This document shows positions 1-6,149 of a stretch of DNA of 6,199 bases, piece after piece (the first letter of the stretch is position 1; each line of letters opens with the position of its first letter). Where the stretch lies: assembly GCA_029938595.1 (NCBI GenBank), contig JAOZUP010000256.1, forward strand, positions 1 through 6,199, given 5' to 3'. The notes below the pieces were generated by a model that worked only from the letters and a program-made list of their open reading frames with translations, had not been told where the DNA came from and made no database searches. The position numbers and the translations under genes are program-made. The stretch comes from Thermoanaerobaculales bacterium (GTDB lineage: Bacteria > Acidobacteriota > Thermoanaerobaculia > Thermoanaerobaculales > Sulfomarinibacteraceae).

Positions 1-64
1 CGGAGATTCCGCGATCGCGACGAGTTTGGGCCTCTGGGTGCGTTTCTCCGACTGGAGCGAGGGA

Positions 65-87
65 GGGATAGGCCGTCCGGCCATCCC
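65..87. other. GC-rich inverted repeat (hairpin)
   Basis: GGGAT-a-GGCC pairs with GGCCATCCC across a 4-nt loop (GTCC), giving 9 bp with one bulged A. No T-run follows in either direction, so calling it an intrinsic terminator is not supported. It could be the remains of a terminator for a gene off the left edge, or simply a structured leader element. Confidence 0.45.
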
Positions 88-182
88 GACCGAGCGGAAG
101 GAGGAAAACGCGGCCAGAGGTCCGGAATCGGCGCGATCCAATACAGGTGGGGGGTGCGGCCGTGCTCGAATGCAGCCCGCTG

Positions 183-200
183 GCGCGCCGTTTGGCGCGC
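183..200. other. Short perfect GC hairpin
   Basis: GCGCGCC pairs perfectly with GGCGCGC across the loop GTTT, a 7-bp all-G/C stem. A second small hairpin, GGAACG-CTCG-CGTTCC, lies at 225-240. Both sit in the gene-poor upstream region. No function can be assigned; they suggest a structured transcript if the region is transcribed. Confidence 0.4.
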
Positions 201-290
201 GAGGGCGCTCAACGGCGGGACCGAGGAACGCTCGCGTTCCGAGGGCACGCTGGTGAGCGACCGTGGCCGCGGTCGAAGACCGTGGCCGGC

Positions 291-355
291 GGGCGGGCAC
301 GGAGACGGGCACGGGCACGGGCAGGGGCACGGGCACGGGCACGGGTGGAGACGGG
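291..355 (+). repeat. GGGCAC hexamer tract, G-quadruplex-forming pattern
   Basis: A run of GGGCAC-type hexamers is seen, the core 305-346 being seven consecutive ACGGGC-like units, two of them varied by one base (AGGGGC and ACGGGT). Across 291-355 there are ten runs of three or four G, most separated by 1-4 nt, which satisfies the standard G3+N1-7 quadruplex pattern more than twice over. The G-rich strand is the + strand, so an RNA reading into the downstream gene would carry it. The tract ends about 25 nt before the TTG start of the HD-domain gene. It may affect transcription or translation, or be a simple slippage repeat. Confidence 0.75.
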
Positions 356-371
356 ATACACTGGCTTCGAC

Positions 372-376
372 GGAGG
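372..376 (+). promoter_or_regulatory. Shine-Dalgarno site that sets the TTG start of the HD gene
   Basis: GGAGG lies 4 nt before the in-frame TTG at 381. It is the only good ribosome-binding sequence near the start of the conserved protein. The nearest upstream alternative, GTG at 345, has only the GGGCAC repeat before it. Confidence 0.65.
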
Positions 377-380
377 AGCT

Positions 381-956
381 TTGGATCGGATTGTGGAGTT
401 TTTGTTCGAGGTCGGGATGCTCAAGCGGACGCCGCGTTCCGGCTGGCAGTTCCTCGGCGCAGGGTCGGAGTCGGTCGCGGAGCACGTCTTCCGCACCGCC
501 ATGATCGCCTTTGTGCTTGCCCGGATGGACGGCACAGTGGACGCCGACAAGGTGCTGCGGCTGGCGCTGATGCACGATCTGCCCGAAACCCGCACCGGTG
601 ACCTCAACTACGTCAACCAGAAATACGTCCAGGCCGACGAGGCGCGGGCGGCCGACGATATTTCCAGGGGCCTGCCCTTCGCCGTCGAGCTCCGCGAGCT
701 GCTCGCCGAGTACCGCGACGAGAGCACACCGGAGGCGATCATCGCCCACGACGCCGACCAGATCGAAATGCTGCTCCAACTCAAGGAGAATCTGGACGGC
801 GGTTCTCCGGCGGCCGCCGATTGGACTCCGTTTGTTGAACGTCGGCTTCGAACTGATACCGGTAAGACTCTGGCCAGACGGATCCTCGAACAAGACTCGG
901 CTTCGTGGTGGTTCGACCGGGACTCCGAGTGGTGGATCCGCGGTGGAAAGGACTGA
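381..956 (+). CDS. HD-domain phosphohydrolase, YfbR/HDDC2-like 5'-deoxynucleotidase
   Basis: Predicted soluble, cytoplasmic metal-dependent phosphohydrolase of 191 aa. The HD signature is complete: His35 in SVAEH, His65-Asp66 in LALMHDLPE with Glu69, and Asp126 in the late motif HDADQIEML. The N-terminal motif ending in SGW and the block SESVAEHVFRTA are typical of the YfbR/HDDC2 group, and the length fits (about 190-200 aa). Family members convert deoxynucleoside 5'-monophosphates to deoxynucleosides, though substrate specificity cannot be read from sequence. The start is taken as TTG 381 because homology begins there and GGAGG lies 4 nt upstream; the same frame is open further upstream (for example GTG 345) but only with Arg/Ala-rich low-complexity sequence. 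The C-terminus is Trp-rich (two WW pairs). It is followed by a 94-bp gap, so it is probably not tightly coupled to the next gene. Confidence 0.87.
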   Translation: MDRIVEFLFEVGMLKRTPRSGWQFLGAGSESVAEHVFRTAMIAFVLARMDGTVDADKVLRLALMHDLPETRTGDLNYVNQKYVQADEARAADDISRGLPFAVELRELLAEYRDESTPEAIIAHDADQIEMLLQLKENLDGGSPAAADWTPFVERRLRTDTGKTLARRILEQDSASWWFDRDSEWWIRGGKD

Positions 957-973
957 GCGTGGCTCCCCTCCCC

Positions 974-1002
974 TTGACTCCATGACCGAGATCACCGATT
1001 CT
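974..1002 (+). promoter_or_regulatory. Possible sigma-70-type promoter for the lipoprotein-mutS-nagZ unit
   Basis: TTGACT (974-979) is followed after 17 nt by GATTCT (997-1002), a weak -10 with three of six consensus bases. It sits in the 94-bp gap between the HD gene and the lipoprotein gene. The second TTGACC at 1010-1015 is too close to the start codon to be useful. The call rests on pattern only. Confidence 0.3.
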
Positions 1003-1040
1003 CGAACTCTTGACCGCCTCGCAGACGCCGATCGATATTT

Positions 1041-1046
1041 GGAGGA
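1041..1046 (+). promoter_or_regulatory. Shine-Dalgarno site of the lipoprotein gene
   Basis: GGAGGA lies 4 nt before ATG 1051. This decides in favour of ATG 1051 over the in-frame ATG at 982, which has no such site and would place 23 residues before the signal peptide. Confidence 0.75.
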
Positions 1047-1050
1047 ATTG

Positions 1051-1566
1051 ATGGCCAAGATTGCTGCTCCGCTCACCATCATGGCAGTCCTGGTGCTCCT
1101 CGGCTGCGGATCCACAACCGCTGAATTGCCGGTGCGGGCCGAGTACAGCAAGACAACGAGCTTTCACGAGTGGAAGACCTTTCGATTCTCAGGCGAAACC
1201 ACAAACCGTTACCTGGCGGCCGAGAAGATGGTCCAGCAGGCGCTTCTCGACGAGCTCACCGCCCGGGGGTACACACGCATCGAGGATGGCAGTCCGGATT
1301 TCAGGGTCACCTTCGATCTGAGGTTTCGCGGCGACACAACGCCGCAGGTAACCCCCGAAGGCGGCGGCGCCGTCCCCTCGGCGCGCTCCAACACCGGAGC
1401 GGCTCCGAACGGTACATTGACAGTCGAAATGCTCGATCCGCTGACCTCGCAGATTCTGTGGTCGGGCACCATCTCGGGAATCAAGATGAACCCCTTCGAG
1501 CCGCAGAAAGAGCTCGGAAAGGCCGTGTGGCGAGTACTGGTGGAATTTCCGCCGATTACGGGATGA
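1051..1566 (+). CDS. DUF4136-like lipoprotein
   Basis: A 171-aa exported lipoprotein. Residues 1-18 form a signal peptide with a Lys near the N-terminus, a hydrophobic core and the lipobox LLGC; Cys19 would be lipidated. Residue +2 is Gly rather than Asp, consistent with outer-membrane sorting by the E. coli rule. The mature part has the pattern of DUF4136: an early 'S..F..WKTFRF' strand, a helix with 'QQALLDELTARGY', then 'PDFRVTFDL', and a late 'GTLTVEMLDPLTSQILWSG' block. A Gly/Pro/Ser-rich loop separates the halves. DUF4136 has no established biochemical role, so none is assigned. Its stop is 13 bp before mutS, so the two are probably co-transcribed. Assignment to the family is by motif memory, not by a search. 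Confidence 0.85.
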   Translation: MAKIAAPLTIMAVLVLLGCGSTTAELPVRAEYSKTTSFHEWKTFRFSGETTNRYLAAEKMVQQALLDELTARGYTRIEDGSPDFRVTFDLRFRGDTTPQVTPEGGGAVPSARSNTGAAPNGTLTVEMLDPLTSQILWSGTISGIKMNPFEPQKELGKAVWRVLVEFPPITG

Positions 1567-1579
1567 GGGTCCCGATCCA

Positions 1580-4201
1580 ATGGAGAAGACCCCGTTGAAG
1601 ATGACTCCCATGCTCCGTCAGTACCTTGATCTCAAGGGGCAGGCGGGTTCGGCTCTTCTCCTTTACCGTATGGGTGACTTCTACGAGCTTTTCTTTGAGG
1701 ACGCTCAACAAGCGGCGCCGGTGCTCGGCATCACCCTGACCCGAAGACGGCAGAACGATTCGGTGGACGCCCCCATGTGCGGCGTACCCCATCATGCCTT
1801 CGACCGGTATCTCGGAAAGCTCCTCGACGCCGGCTTCCGCGTCGCGGTCGCCGAGCAGGTCGAAGACCCCGCCGAGGCCAAGGGGCTTGTCCGTCGTGAG
1901 ATCATCCGCACCCACACTCCGGGAACCATCTCTGATACCGAGCTACTCGGCGGTATGGAGCGCTGTTACCTTGCCGCTTTCGGTGGCGATGACGATGCCG
2001 CGGCCCTGGCCTGGATCGAAATCAGCACCGGTGTCTTCGAGGGCGTTCGCGGCCCGGATGCCGATATGTTGACCGAACACCTCGCGCGCCTGCGCCCACG
2101 AGAGATTCTGGTCGCTGACGATTGGGACGGCTGGCAGAAGGTCTGGCCACCGGAGATACCCCGGCCGACCCTGACTCCTATCCCGCCCGAGGCATTCTCT
2201 CCCTCGGCCGGGGAAAAGCGGCTGCGGAGGGTGCTGGGCGTCGGCTCCCTCCGTGGTTTCGGTCTGCAATCGGGAGAGCCCCTGGTCGGAATGGCGGGCG
2301 CCCTCCTCGGATACATTGAGAACACGCAGAAGGGCGCCCTCAACCACCTCAGCGCGTTCGTTTGTCGCGACAGCGGTGAGTCCATGGTCATCGACCACGC
2401 CAGCCTTCGCAACCTCGAGGTGGAGAGGGCAGCCGACGGCACCCGCGGCGGCTCGCTGGTCGGCATCCTCGACCAGACGCAAACCCGTATGGGGTCTCGA
2501 CTGCTCTTCGATCGGCTGGAAAAACCGAGCATCGACCTCGAGGAAATCGGCGAACGCCACCGGGCGGTAGCTGAGCTTGTCGACGACCCTGAACTCCTCG
2601 AGGGTCTGCGGACGGCGATGCAGGAGATTCCCGACCTCGAACGGCTGGCAGCCAGGGTCGGACTCGGTCTCGCCACGCCGCGGGAGCTGCAGGGCTTGCG
2701 CTTCGGCCTCGACCTCCTGCCCGCAGGGCGGGAGGCGGTCGGGAACGCAACTTCATCCCGGCTGCGTCTCCTGGCTGACGCACTCGACCCGATGCCGGAT
2801 CTGGCCCAGATTCTGCATCAGCGCCTGGCCGGCGAGCCCGCCCAGGTCCCGGGGGCCGGGGTCATGGCGGACGGGTGGGACGACGAGCTCGATGAGCAGC
2901 GCCAGCTGGCACGCGGCGGCAAGGAGCTGGTAGCCGGAATCGAGGCCACCGAAAGGGAACGCACCGGGATCGGCTCGCTCAAGGTTCGTTATAACAAGGT
3001 CTTTGGATACTACATCGAGGTCAGCAAGACCAAGCTCGACCGGGTCCCCGAGGACTACGAGCGGCGCCAGACACTGACCAACGCCGAACGCTTCATCATC
3101 CCCGAGCTCAAGGAGCTCGAGGCGCGCATCCTGTCGGCCGAGGAGCGGGCAACGACCCGCGATCGAGAGTTGTTTCAGGAGCTCATCAACGAGCTCTCGA
3201 AACACGCGCAACGAATCGCCTCCACCGCCAGCATCATCGCCCGGCTCGATGTTCTCGCAGCCTTCGCCGACCGCGCACGGCGTTGGGGATACTGCCGGCC
3301 GGTAATGGCCGAGGAACCCGGAATCAGAATTCGCGAGGGCAGGCATCCGGTCCTCGAGGCTCTGCAGCGTGACCCGCCGTTCATCCCCAACGACTGCCGC
3401 CTCGATCCGGATTCCTGCCAAATAGTGCTCCTCACGGGACCCAACATGGGTGGCAAGTCAACCTATCTCAGACAGTGCGCGCTCATCACGATGATGGCGC
3501 ATGCGGGTTCGTTCGTGCCCGCCGCCGAGGCCGAGATCGGTCTCACCGACCGGATCTTCACCAGGGTCGGAGCGTCGGACATGCTCGCCAAGGGTGAGTC
3601 CACCTTCATGGTGGAGATGACCGAGACCGCAAACATCCTCCACCACGCCACCCCTCGTTCGCTGGTGATCCTCGACGAGGTTGGACGCGGCACCGCCACT
3701 TTCGACGGGCTATCCCTGGCGTGGGCAATCGTCGAGTATCTGCACGACCGTGACGACCACGCGGCCCTCGTCCTCTTCGCCACCCACTATCACGAGCTCA
3801 CCGACCTCGGCCGCATGCTGCCGAGGCTTCAGAACCGTTCGATGGCGGTCAAGGAGTGGCGCGGCTCCATTCTCTTCCTCCACCGGGTCGTGGATGGTCC
3901 CGCCGACCGGTCTTACGGGATCCACGTGGCGCAGCTGGCGGGGGTCCCCGACGAGGTGTGCCGACGCGCCGAACAGGTGCTGGCAAACATCGAGCGACAT
4001 GAGCTCAACGTCGCCGGTGATCCGGTGATGCAGAGCCCCGCCGACGCCACCGCCGATCGGATCAGCCAGCTCGATCTCTTCCGCTCTCCGATGGAAGAGG
4101 CAGTCGATCTTCTGCGCCGCCTCGACCCCGAGGGCACGACCCCCCTCGACGCCCTGAATCTCCTCGCCGACCTCCGTGCTAAGGTCCTCGGTGATAACTG
4201 A
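1580..4201 (+). CDS. mutS: DNA mismatch repair protein MutS
   Basis: Full-length 873-aa MutS (E. coli has 853), which recognises base mismatches and small loops and then recruits MutL. The mismatch-reading motif is Phe34-Tyr35-Glu36 in MGDFYELF. The order is: mismatch-binding domain (about 1-115), connector (to about 260), lever/core with clamp (clamp motif GIGSLK with YNKVFGYYIEV at 463-482), then the ABC-type ATPase. Walker A is GPNMGGKST (620-628, Lys626), the signature region is STFMVEM (674-680), Walker B is LVILDE (Asp699, Glu700), and His736 lies in THYHEL. QLDLF at 830-834 matches the beta sliding-clamp consensus, and the C-terminal 'LDPEGTTPLDALNLLADL' is the tetramerisation segment. 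No truncation or frameshift is seen. The Shine-Dalgarno site is modest: GAGGG at 1565-1569, 10 nt from ATG and overlapping the lipoprotein stop, suggesting translational coupling. ATG 1601 is a less likely start. Confidence 0.98.
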   Translation: MEKTPLKMTPMLRQYLDLKGQAGSALLLYRMGDFYELFFEDAQQAAPVLGITLTRRRQNDSVDAPMCGVPHHAFDRYLGKLLDAGFRVAVAEQVEDPAEAKGLVRREIIRTHTPGTISDTELLGGMERCYLAAFGGDDDAAALAWIEISTGVFEGVRGPDADMLTEHLARLRPREILVADDWDGWQKVWPPEIPRPTLTPIPPEAFSPSAGEKRLRRVLGVGSLRGFGLQSGEPLVGMAGALLGYIENTQKGALNHLSAFVCRDSGESMVIDHASLRNLEVERAADGTRGGSLVGILDQTQTRMGSRLLFDRLEKPSIDLEEIGERHRAVAELVDDPELLEGLRTAMQEIPDLERLAARVGLGLATPRELQGLRFGLDLLPAGREAVGNATSSRLRLLADALDPMPDLAQILHQRLAGEPAQVPGAGVMADGWDDELDEQRQLARGGKELVAGIEATERERTGIGSLKVRYNKVFGYYIEVSKTKLDRVPEDYERRQTLTNAERFIIPELKELEARILSAEERATTRDRELFQELINELSKHAQRIASTASIIARLDVLAAFADRARRWGYCRPVMAEEPGIRIREGRHPVLEALQRDPPFIPNDCRLDPDSCQIVLLTGPNMGGKSTYLRQCALITMMAHAGSFVPAAEAEIGLTDRIFTRVGASDMLAKGESTFMVEMTETANILHHATPRSLVILDEVGRGTATFDGLSLAWAIVEYLHDRDDHAALVLFATHYHELTDLGRMLPRLQNRSMAVKEWRGSILFLHRVVDGPADRSYGIHVAQLAGVPDEVCRRAEQVLANIERHELNVAGDPVMQSPADATADRISQLDLFRSPMEEAVDLLRRLDPEGTTPLDALNLLADLRAKVLGDN

Positions 4202-4205
4202 AGAT

Positions 4206-5240
4206 ATGAATTGCGAATGCATGCCCCTGGTTGTCGGTCTTCCCGGCACCACCCTCGGCACCGAAGAGAAGGTCATTCTCGAGCGGGTCCAGCCCGCGGG
4301 GGTGATCCTCTTCTCCCGCAATATCTCGACTCCCGAACAGGTGAGGGAGCTGGTCGGCACCATCCGGGAACTCGAGCCGCGGCCGTTCGTCACCGTGGAT
4401 CTCGAGGGCGGCATGGTCAACCGGCTGTCAGTGTTGTGGGGCGAGCTGCCGTCGCCGGCAACGGCCGGCGCCGCAGGACGTCGCGCGGTGCGCTCTCTGG
4501 GAGAAGCGGCCGGCGCCGCCTGCAGGAACCTCGGCATCCACCTCAACCTGGCTCCTGTTGTCGATCTCGACTGTCCGGACGGCTGTCTCGGCGTACAGGG
4601 GCGCTGTTTTTCGGAGGACCCCGAGCGGGTCGCCATCCTCGCCCGCGTTTTTAACAAGGGGTTGGCCGAGTGGGGTGTGTCGGGCTGCACCAAGCACTTC
4701 CCAGGTCTCGGCCCGGTGCCGGCCGACACCCATGAAGAGCTTCCCGTCCTTGAGTTGGAAGAGGCGGCCCTCGAAAACCACCTGGCAGTCTTCGAGGAGC
4801 TGGGCCCCGAGTTTCCGGCGGTCATGGTGGCCCATGCCATCGTTCCCGGTCTTGGCGACGCGAAGCAGCCGGCATCGCTGTCGCGCGCGGTCATCGAACG
4901 CGCATCAAAGCTCCCAGGGTCACCGGTGGTTCTTGCCGACGATCTGGAGATGGGCGCTCTGGATGGGGTGGGAGATTTGCCCGAGCGCGTCGTCGCCGCT
5001 GTGCATGCCCGCAACCATGGTTTACTGGTGTGCAACGCGTTCGACCGCCTCGACGACATCATGGCCCTTCTCAACGATCTCTCATCGACCGACTCCACCC
5101 TCGGCACCCGGCTGACCGAGATGTCGGCTCGCATGGGAACCCTCCGTCGAGACCTGTTGCAGCGAGCCGCCGCCGTGCCCGCCCCAGACGACGCCACTGT
5201 CGCCCAGCTCTGGCAACAAGCCCGCCGCGAAGCGGGCTAG
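4206..5240 (+). CDS. nagZ: NagZ-like beta-N-acetylhexosaminidase, glycoside hydrolase family 3
   Basis: A 344-aa cytoplasmic enzyme (E. coli NagZ 341 aa) with no signal peptide. NagZ removes GlcNAc from GlcNAc-anhydroMurNAc-peptides in peptidoglycan recycling. Motifs in order: GVILFSRN, DLEGGMVNR (Asp65, Arg73), NLAPVVDLD, KHFPG (Lys163-His164), the acid/base dyad Asp174-Thr-His176, VMVAHAIVPG, and LADDLEMG with the likely nucleophile Asp245. Two usually conserved residues differ: EGGR is EGGM and PGHG is PGLG; catalytic residues remain. It begins 4 bp after the mutS stop, so coupled translation is likely. The start is uncertain: GTG 4191 (AAGG 6 nt upstream, overlapping mutS), ATG 4206 and ATG 4221 are all in frame just before the conserved PLVVGLPG; ATG 4206 is chosen as the first ATG. 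The last codons form the left arm of a 14-bp hairpin. Confidence 0.9.
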   Translation: MNCECMPLVVGLPGTTLGTEEKVILERVQPAGVILFSRNISTPEQVRELVGTIRELEPRPFVTVDLEGGMVNRLSVLWGELPSPATAGAAGRRAVRSLGEAAGAACRNLGIHLNLAPVVDLDCPDGCLGVQGRCFSEDPERVAILARVFNKGLAEWGVSGCTKHFPGLGPVPADTHEELPVLELEEAALENHLAVFEELGPEFPAVMVAHAIVPGLGDAKQPASLSRAVIERASKLPGSPVVLADDLEMGALDGVGDLPERVVAAVHARNHGLLVCNAFDRLDDIMALLNDLSSTDSTLGTRLTEMSARMGTLRRDLLQRAAAVPAPDDATVAQLWQQARREAG

Positions 5241-5256
5241 CGCCGCTTCGCGGCGG
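5222..5256 (+). terminator. Perfect 14-bp GC hairpin containing the nagZ stop codon
   Basis: CCGCCGCGAAGCGG (5222-5235) pairs perfectly with CCGCTTCGCGGCGG (5243-5256) across the 7-nt loop GCTAGCG; the TAG stop of nagZ (5238-5240) lies inside the loop. The stem is strong enough for an intrinsic terminator and is placed at the operon end, but no T-run follows (the next bases are ATTAGGAATTCT), so termination is inferred from stem and position. Two smaller stems can form instead: AGCCCGC/GCGGGCT (5219-5238) and CGCCGC/GCGGCG (5241-5255). Confidence 0.6.
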
Positions 5257-5361
5257 ATTAGGAATTCTGAATTAGGAATTAGGAATGCCGCCCAGACCAC
5301 CCGGCGCGACGATGGACGGACGGGTGGAAATTCCTAATTCCTCATTCCTAATTCCTAATTC
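5257..5361. repeat. Inverted arms of an ATTAGGA heptamer repeat around a GC-rich core
   Basis: The left arm 5257-5286 is four heptamers (ATTAGGA, ATTCTGA, ATTAGGA, ATTAGGA) plus AT. The right arm 5330-5361 is their inverted counterpart, TCCTAAT, TCCTCAT, TCCTAAT, TCCTAAT at 5332-5359, ending in TC and followed by TTTT. In register the arms pair over 30 bp with three mismatches. The 43-nt core (5287-5329) is GC-rich and contains its own inverted repeat, CCACCCG (5297-5303) with CGGGTGG (5321-5327). The element fills the nagZ-queC gap. It could be a terminator (stem plus four T), a small non-autonomous mobile element or an intergenic repeat family. It encodes no recognisable protein. Confidence 0.8.
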
Positions 5362-5373
5362 TTTTGTCACAAT
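5345..5373 (+). promoter_or_regulatory. Possible queC promoter placing the transcript start at the ATG
   Basis: CACAAT (5368-5373) matches four of six -10 bases and lies 6 nt before the queC ATG. The sequence 17 nt upstream, TTCCTA (5345-5350), is a weak -35 inside the heptamer repeat. This spacing would give a leaderless mRNA, which fits the lack of a Shine-Dalgarno site. Pattern evidence only. Confidence 0.3.
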
Positions 5374-5379
5374 GTCTCC

Positions 5380-6066
5380 ATGACCGAATCGCGCGCCGCT
5401 GTTCTGTTGTCTGGTGGTCTGGATTCGACGACGGTGCTGGCCATCGCCCGGGCGGAAGGGCTTGAGTGCCACTGTCTGACGGTGGACTACGGTCAGCGCC
5501 ACCGGGTGGAGCTCGAAGCAGCCCGCAGAGTAGCGGATGCCCTCGGAGCCGCATCCCACCGCATCATCACCCTCGATCTGAGAGCTATCGGCGGGTCGGC
5601 GCTGACCGACGACATCGAGGTCCCCAAGGACCAGGATCCGGAGTTCGGCGAGGTACCGGTCACCTACGTGCCCGCCCGCAACACCGTACTGCTCTCGCTT
5701 CTCCTCGGCCTCGCCGAGGTGATTGGCGCCGACCAGCTCTTTATCGGCGCCAACGCGGTCGACTACTCCGGCTACCCGGACTGTCGTCCGGCCTTCCTTC
5801 AGGCTTTCGAGAACCTGGCCTCACTGGCAACCGTCGCCGGCGCCGAGCACGGCGTGCGGTTCAGGGTCCGCGCGCCACTCCTCGAGCTGACCAAGGCGGA
5901 AATCATCCGCCGCGGCCTGGATCTTGGCGTCGACTACGGCCTCACATGGTCGTGCTACGACCCGACCCACGACGGTTTCCCCTGTGGGCGCTGCGACTCG
6001 TGCACCTTGCGCCGGCGGGGATTCGAGGAATTGGGTGAACAGGACCCCGTCCGTCACGATTTCTAA
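5380..6066 (+). CDS. queC: 7-cyano-7-deazaguanine (preQ0) synthase QueC
   Basis: A 228-aa cytoplasmic enzyme that uses ATP and ammonia to convert 7-carboxy-7-deazaguanine to preQ0, the precursor of queuosine in tRNA. The PP-loop ATP-binding motif SGGLDST is at residues 11-17. Further family blocks are VDYGQRHRVEL, YVPARNTVLLS, IGANAVDYSGYPDCRP, and LLELTKAEIIRRG. The zinc site is complete: Cys192, Cys202, Cys205 and Cys208 (C-x9-C-x2-C-x2-C). Length and termini match the family. ATG 5380 is the only plausible start because no in-frame start codon lies between it and the repeat. It lacks a Shine-Dalgarno site. No queD, queE or folE is visible in the window, so the pathway partners must lie elsewhere. 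It is separated from nagZ by the repeat element and probably transcribed on its own. Confidence 0.97.
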   Translation: MTESRAAVLLSGGLDSTTVLAIARAEGLECHCLTVDYGQRHRVELEAARRVADALGAASHRIITLDLRAIGGSALTDDIEVPKDQDPEFGEVPVTYVPARNTVLLSLLLGLAEVIGADQLFIGANAVDYSGYPDCRPAFLQAFENLASLATVAGAEHGVRFRVRAPLLELTKAEIIRRGLDLGVDYGLTWSCYDPTHDGFPCGRCDSCTLRRRGFEELGEQDPVRHDF

Positions 6067-6120
6067 TCAAATTACAACCTTTTGATTTTCAATAGCTTAG
6101 AGGAATTTCAAGCTTCCCTA
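6067..6120. other. AT-rich gap downstream of queC
   Basis: This stretch is conspicuously AT-rich against the surrounding GC-rich genes. It contains only a weak inverted repeat (AGCTT ... AAGCT) and no convincing terminator for queC. It is most likely the upstream part of the control region for the next gene. Confidence 0.5.
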
Positions 6121-6149
6121 TTGACAAACTACCTAGGTAGTATTACCTT
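6121..6149 (+). promoter_or_regulatory. Promoter of the PadR-like gene
   Basis: A perfect -35 box TTGACA (6121-6126) is followed after 17 nt by TACCTT (6144-6149), a -10 with the key first TA and last T. The transcript would start about 20 nt before the ribosome-binding site. The spacer and -10 are covered by the tandem dyads. Confidence 0.65.

Larger units (their letters stand above)
1..380. other. Upstream region without a convincing gene
   Basis: Two + frames and all three - frames are open over most of this stretch, but this reflects scarcity of stop codons in GC-rich DNA. The translations are low-complexity (runs of Arg, Gly, Ala and His) and match no family I recognise. The DNA contains several short inverted repeats, an 11-bp direct repeat GACCGTGGCCG (259-269 and 278-288) and a G-rich hexamer tract, listed separately where useful. 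I found no tRNA, RNase P, SRP or tmRNA signature. It may be the leader of the downstream HD-domain gene plus the intergenic DNA before it. No clear -35/-10 pair was seen. Confidence 0.6.

Noticed and set aside
1..84. Possible divergent gene on the - strand starting at ATG 84 and running off the left edge
   Set aside because: The 28 visible codons have moderately GC-rich third positions and no stop, but no Shine-Dalgarno site precedes the ATG and all - frames are open here. There is too little sequence to support a call.
100..180. Structured RNA such as RNase P, SRP RNA or a tRNA
   Set aside because: A GGAAGGAGGAAAA stretch and a TCGAAT were considered, but the remaining conserved motifs and stems of these RNAs are missing.
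2..256. Open + frames reaching in from the left edge (to 256, and to 504 in another frame)
   Set aside because: Both run through the hairpins and repeats as low-complexity Arg/Gly/His-rich sequence; openness is explained by GC content.
147..380. N-terminal extension of the HD-domain protein upstream of TTG 381
   Set aside because: The extension translates the GGGCAC repeat into alternating Arg-Ala and has no family similarity; a good ribosome-binding site supports TTG 381.
3710..5197. 495-codon open frame on the - strand opposite mutS and nagZ
   Set aside because: It lies antisense to two clear genes, spans the boundary between them, and its translation is Arg/Ser-rich without recognisable motifs: a typical shadow frame in GC-rich DNA.
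5082..5300. Small - strand frame through the heptamer repeat
   Set aside because: Its N-terminal part is translated repeat and the rest is antisense to nagZ; no ribosome site or family pattern.
5257..5361. CRISPR array
   Set aside because: The repeat unit is 7 bp with no spacers and the two arms are inverted, which is not CRISPR architecture.
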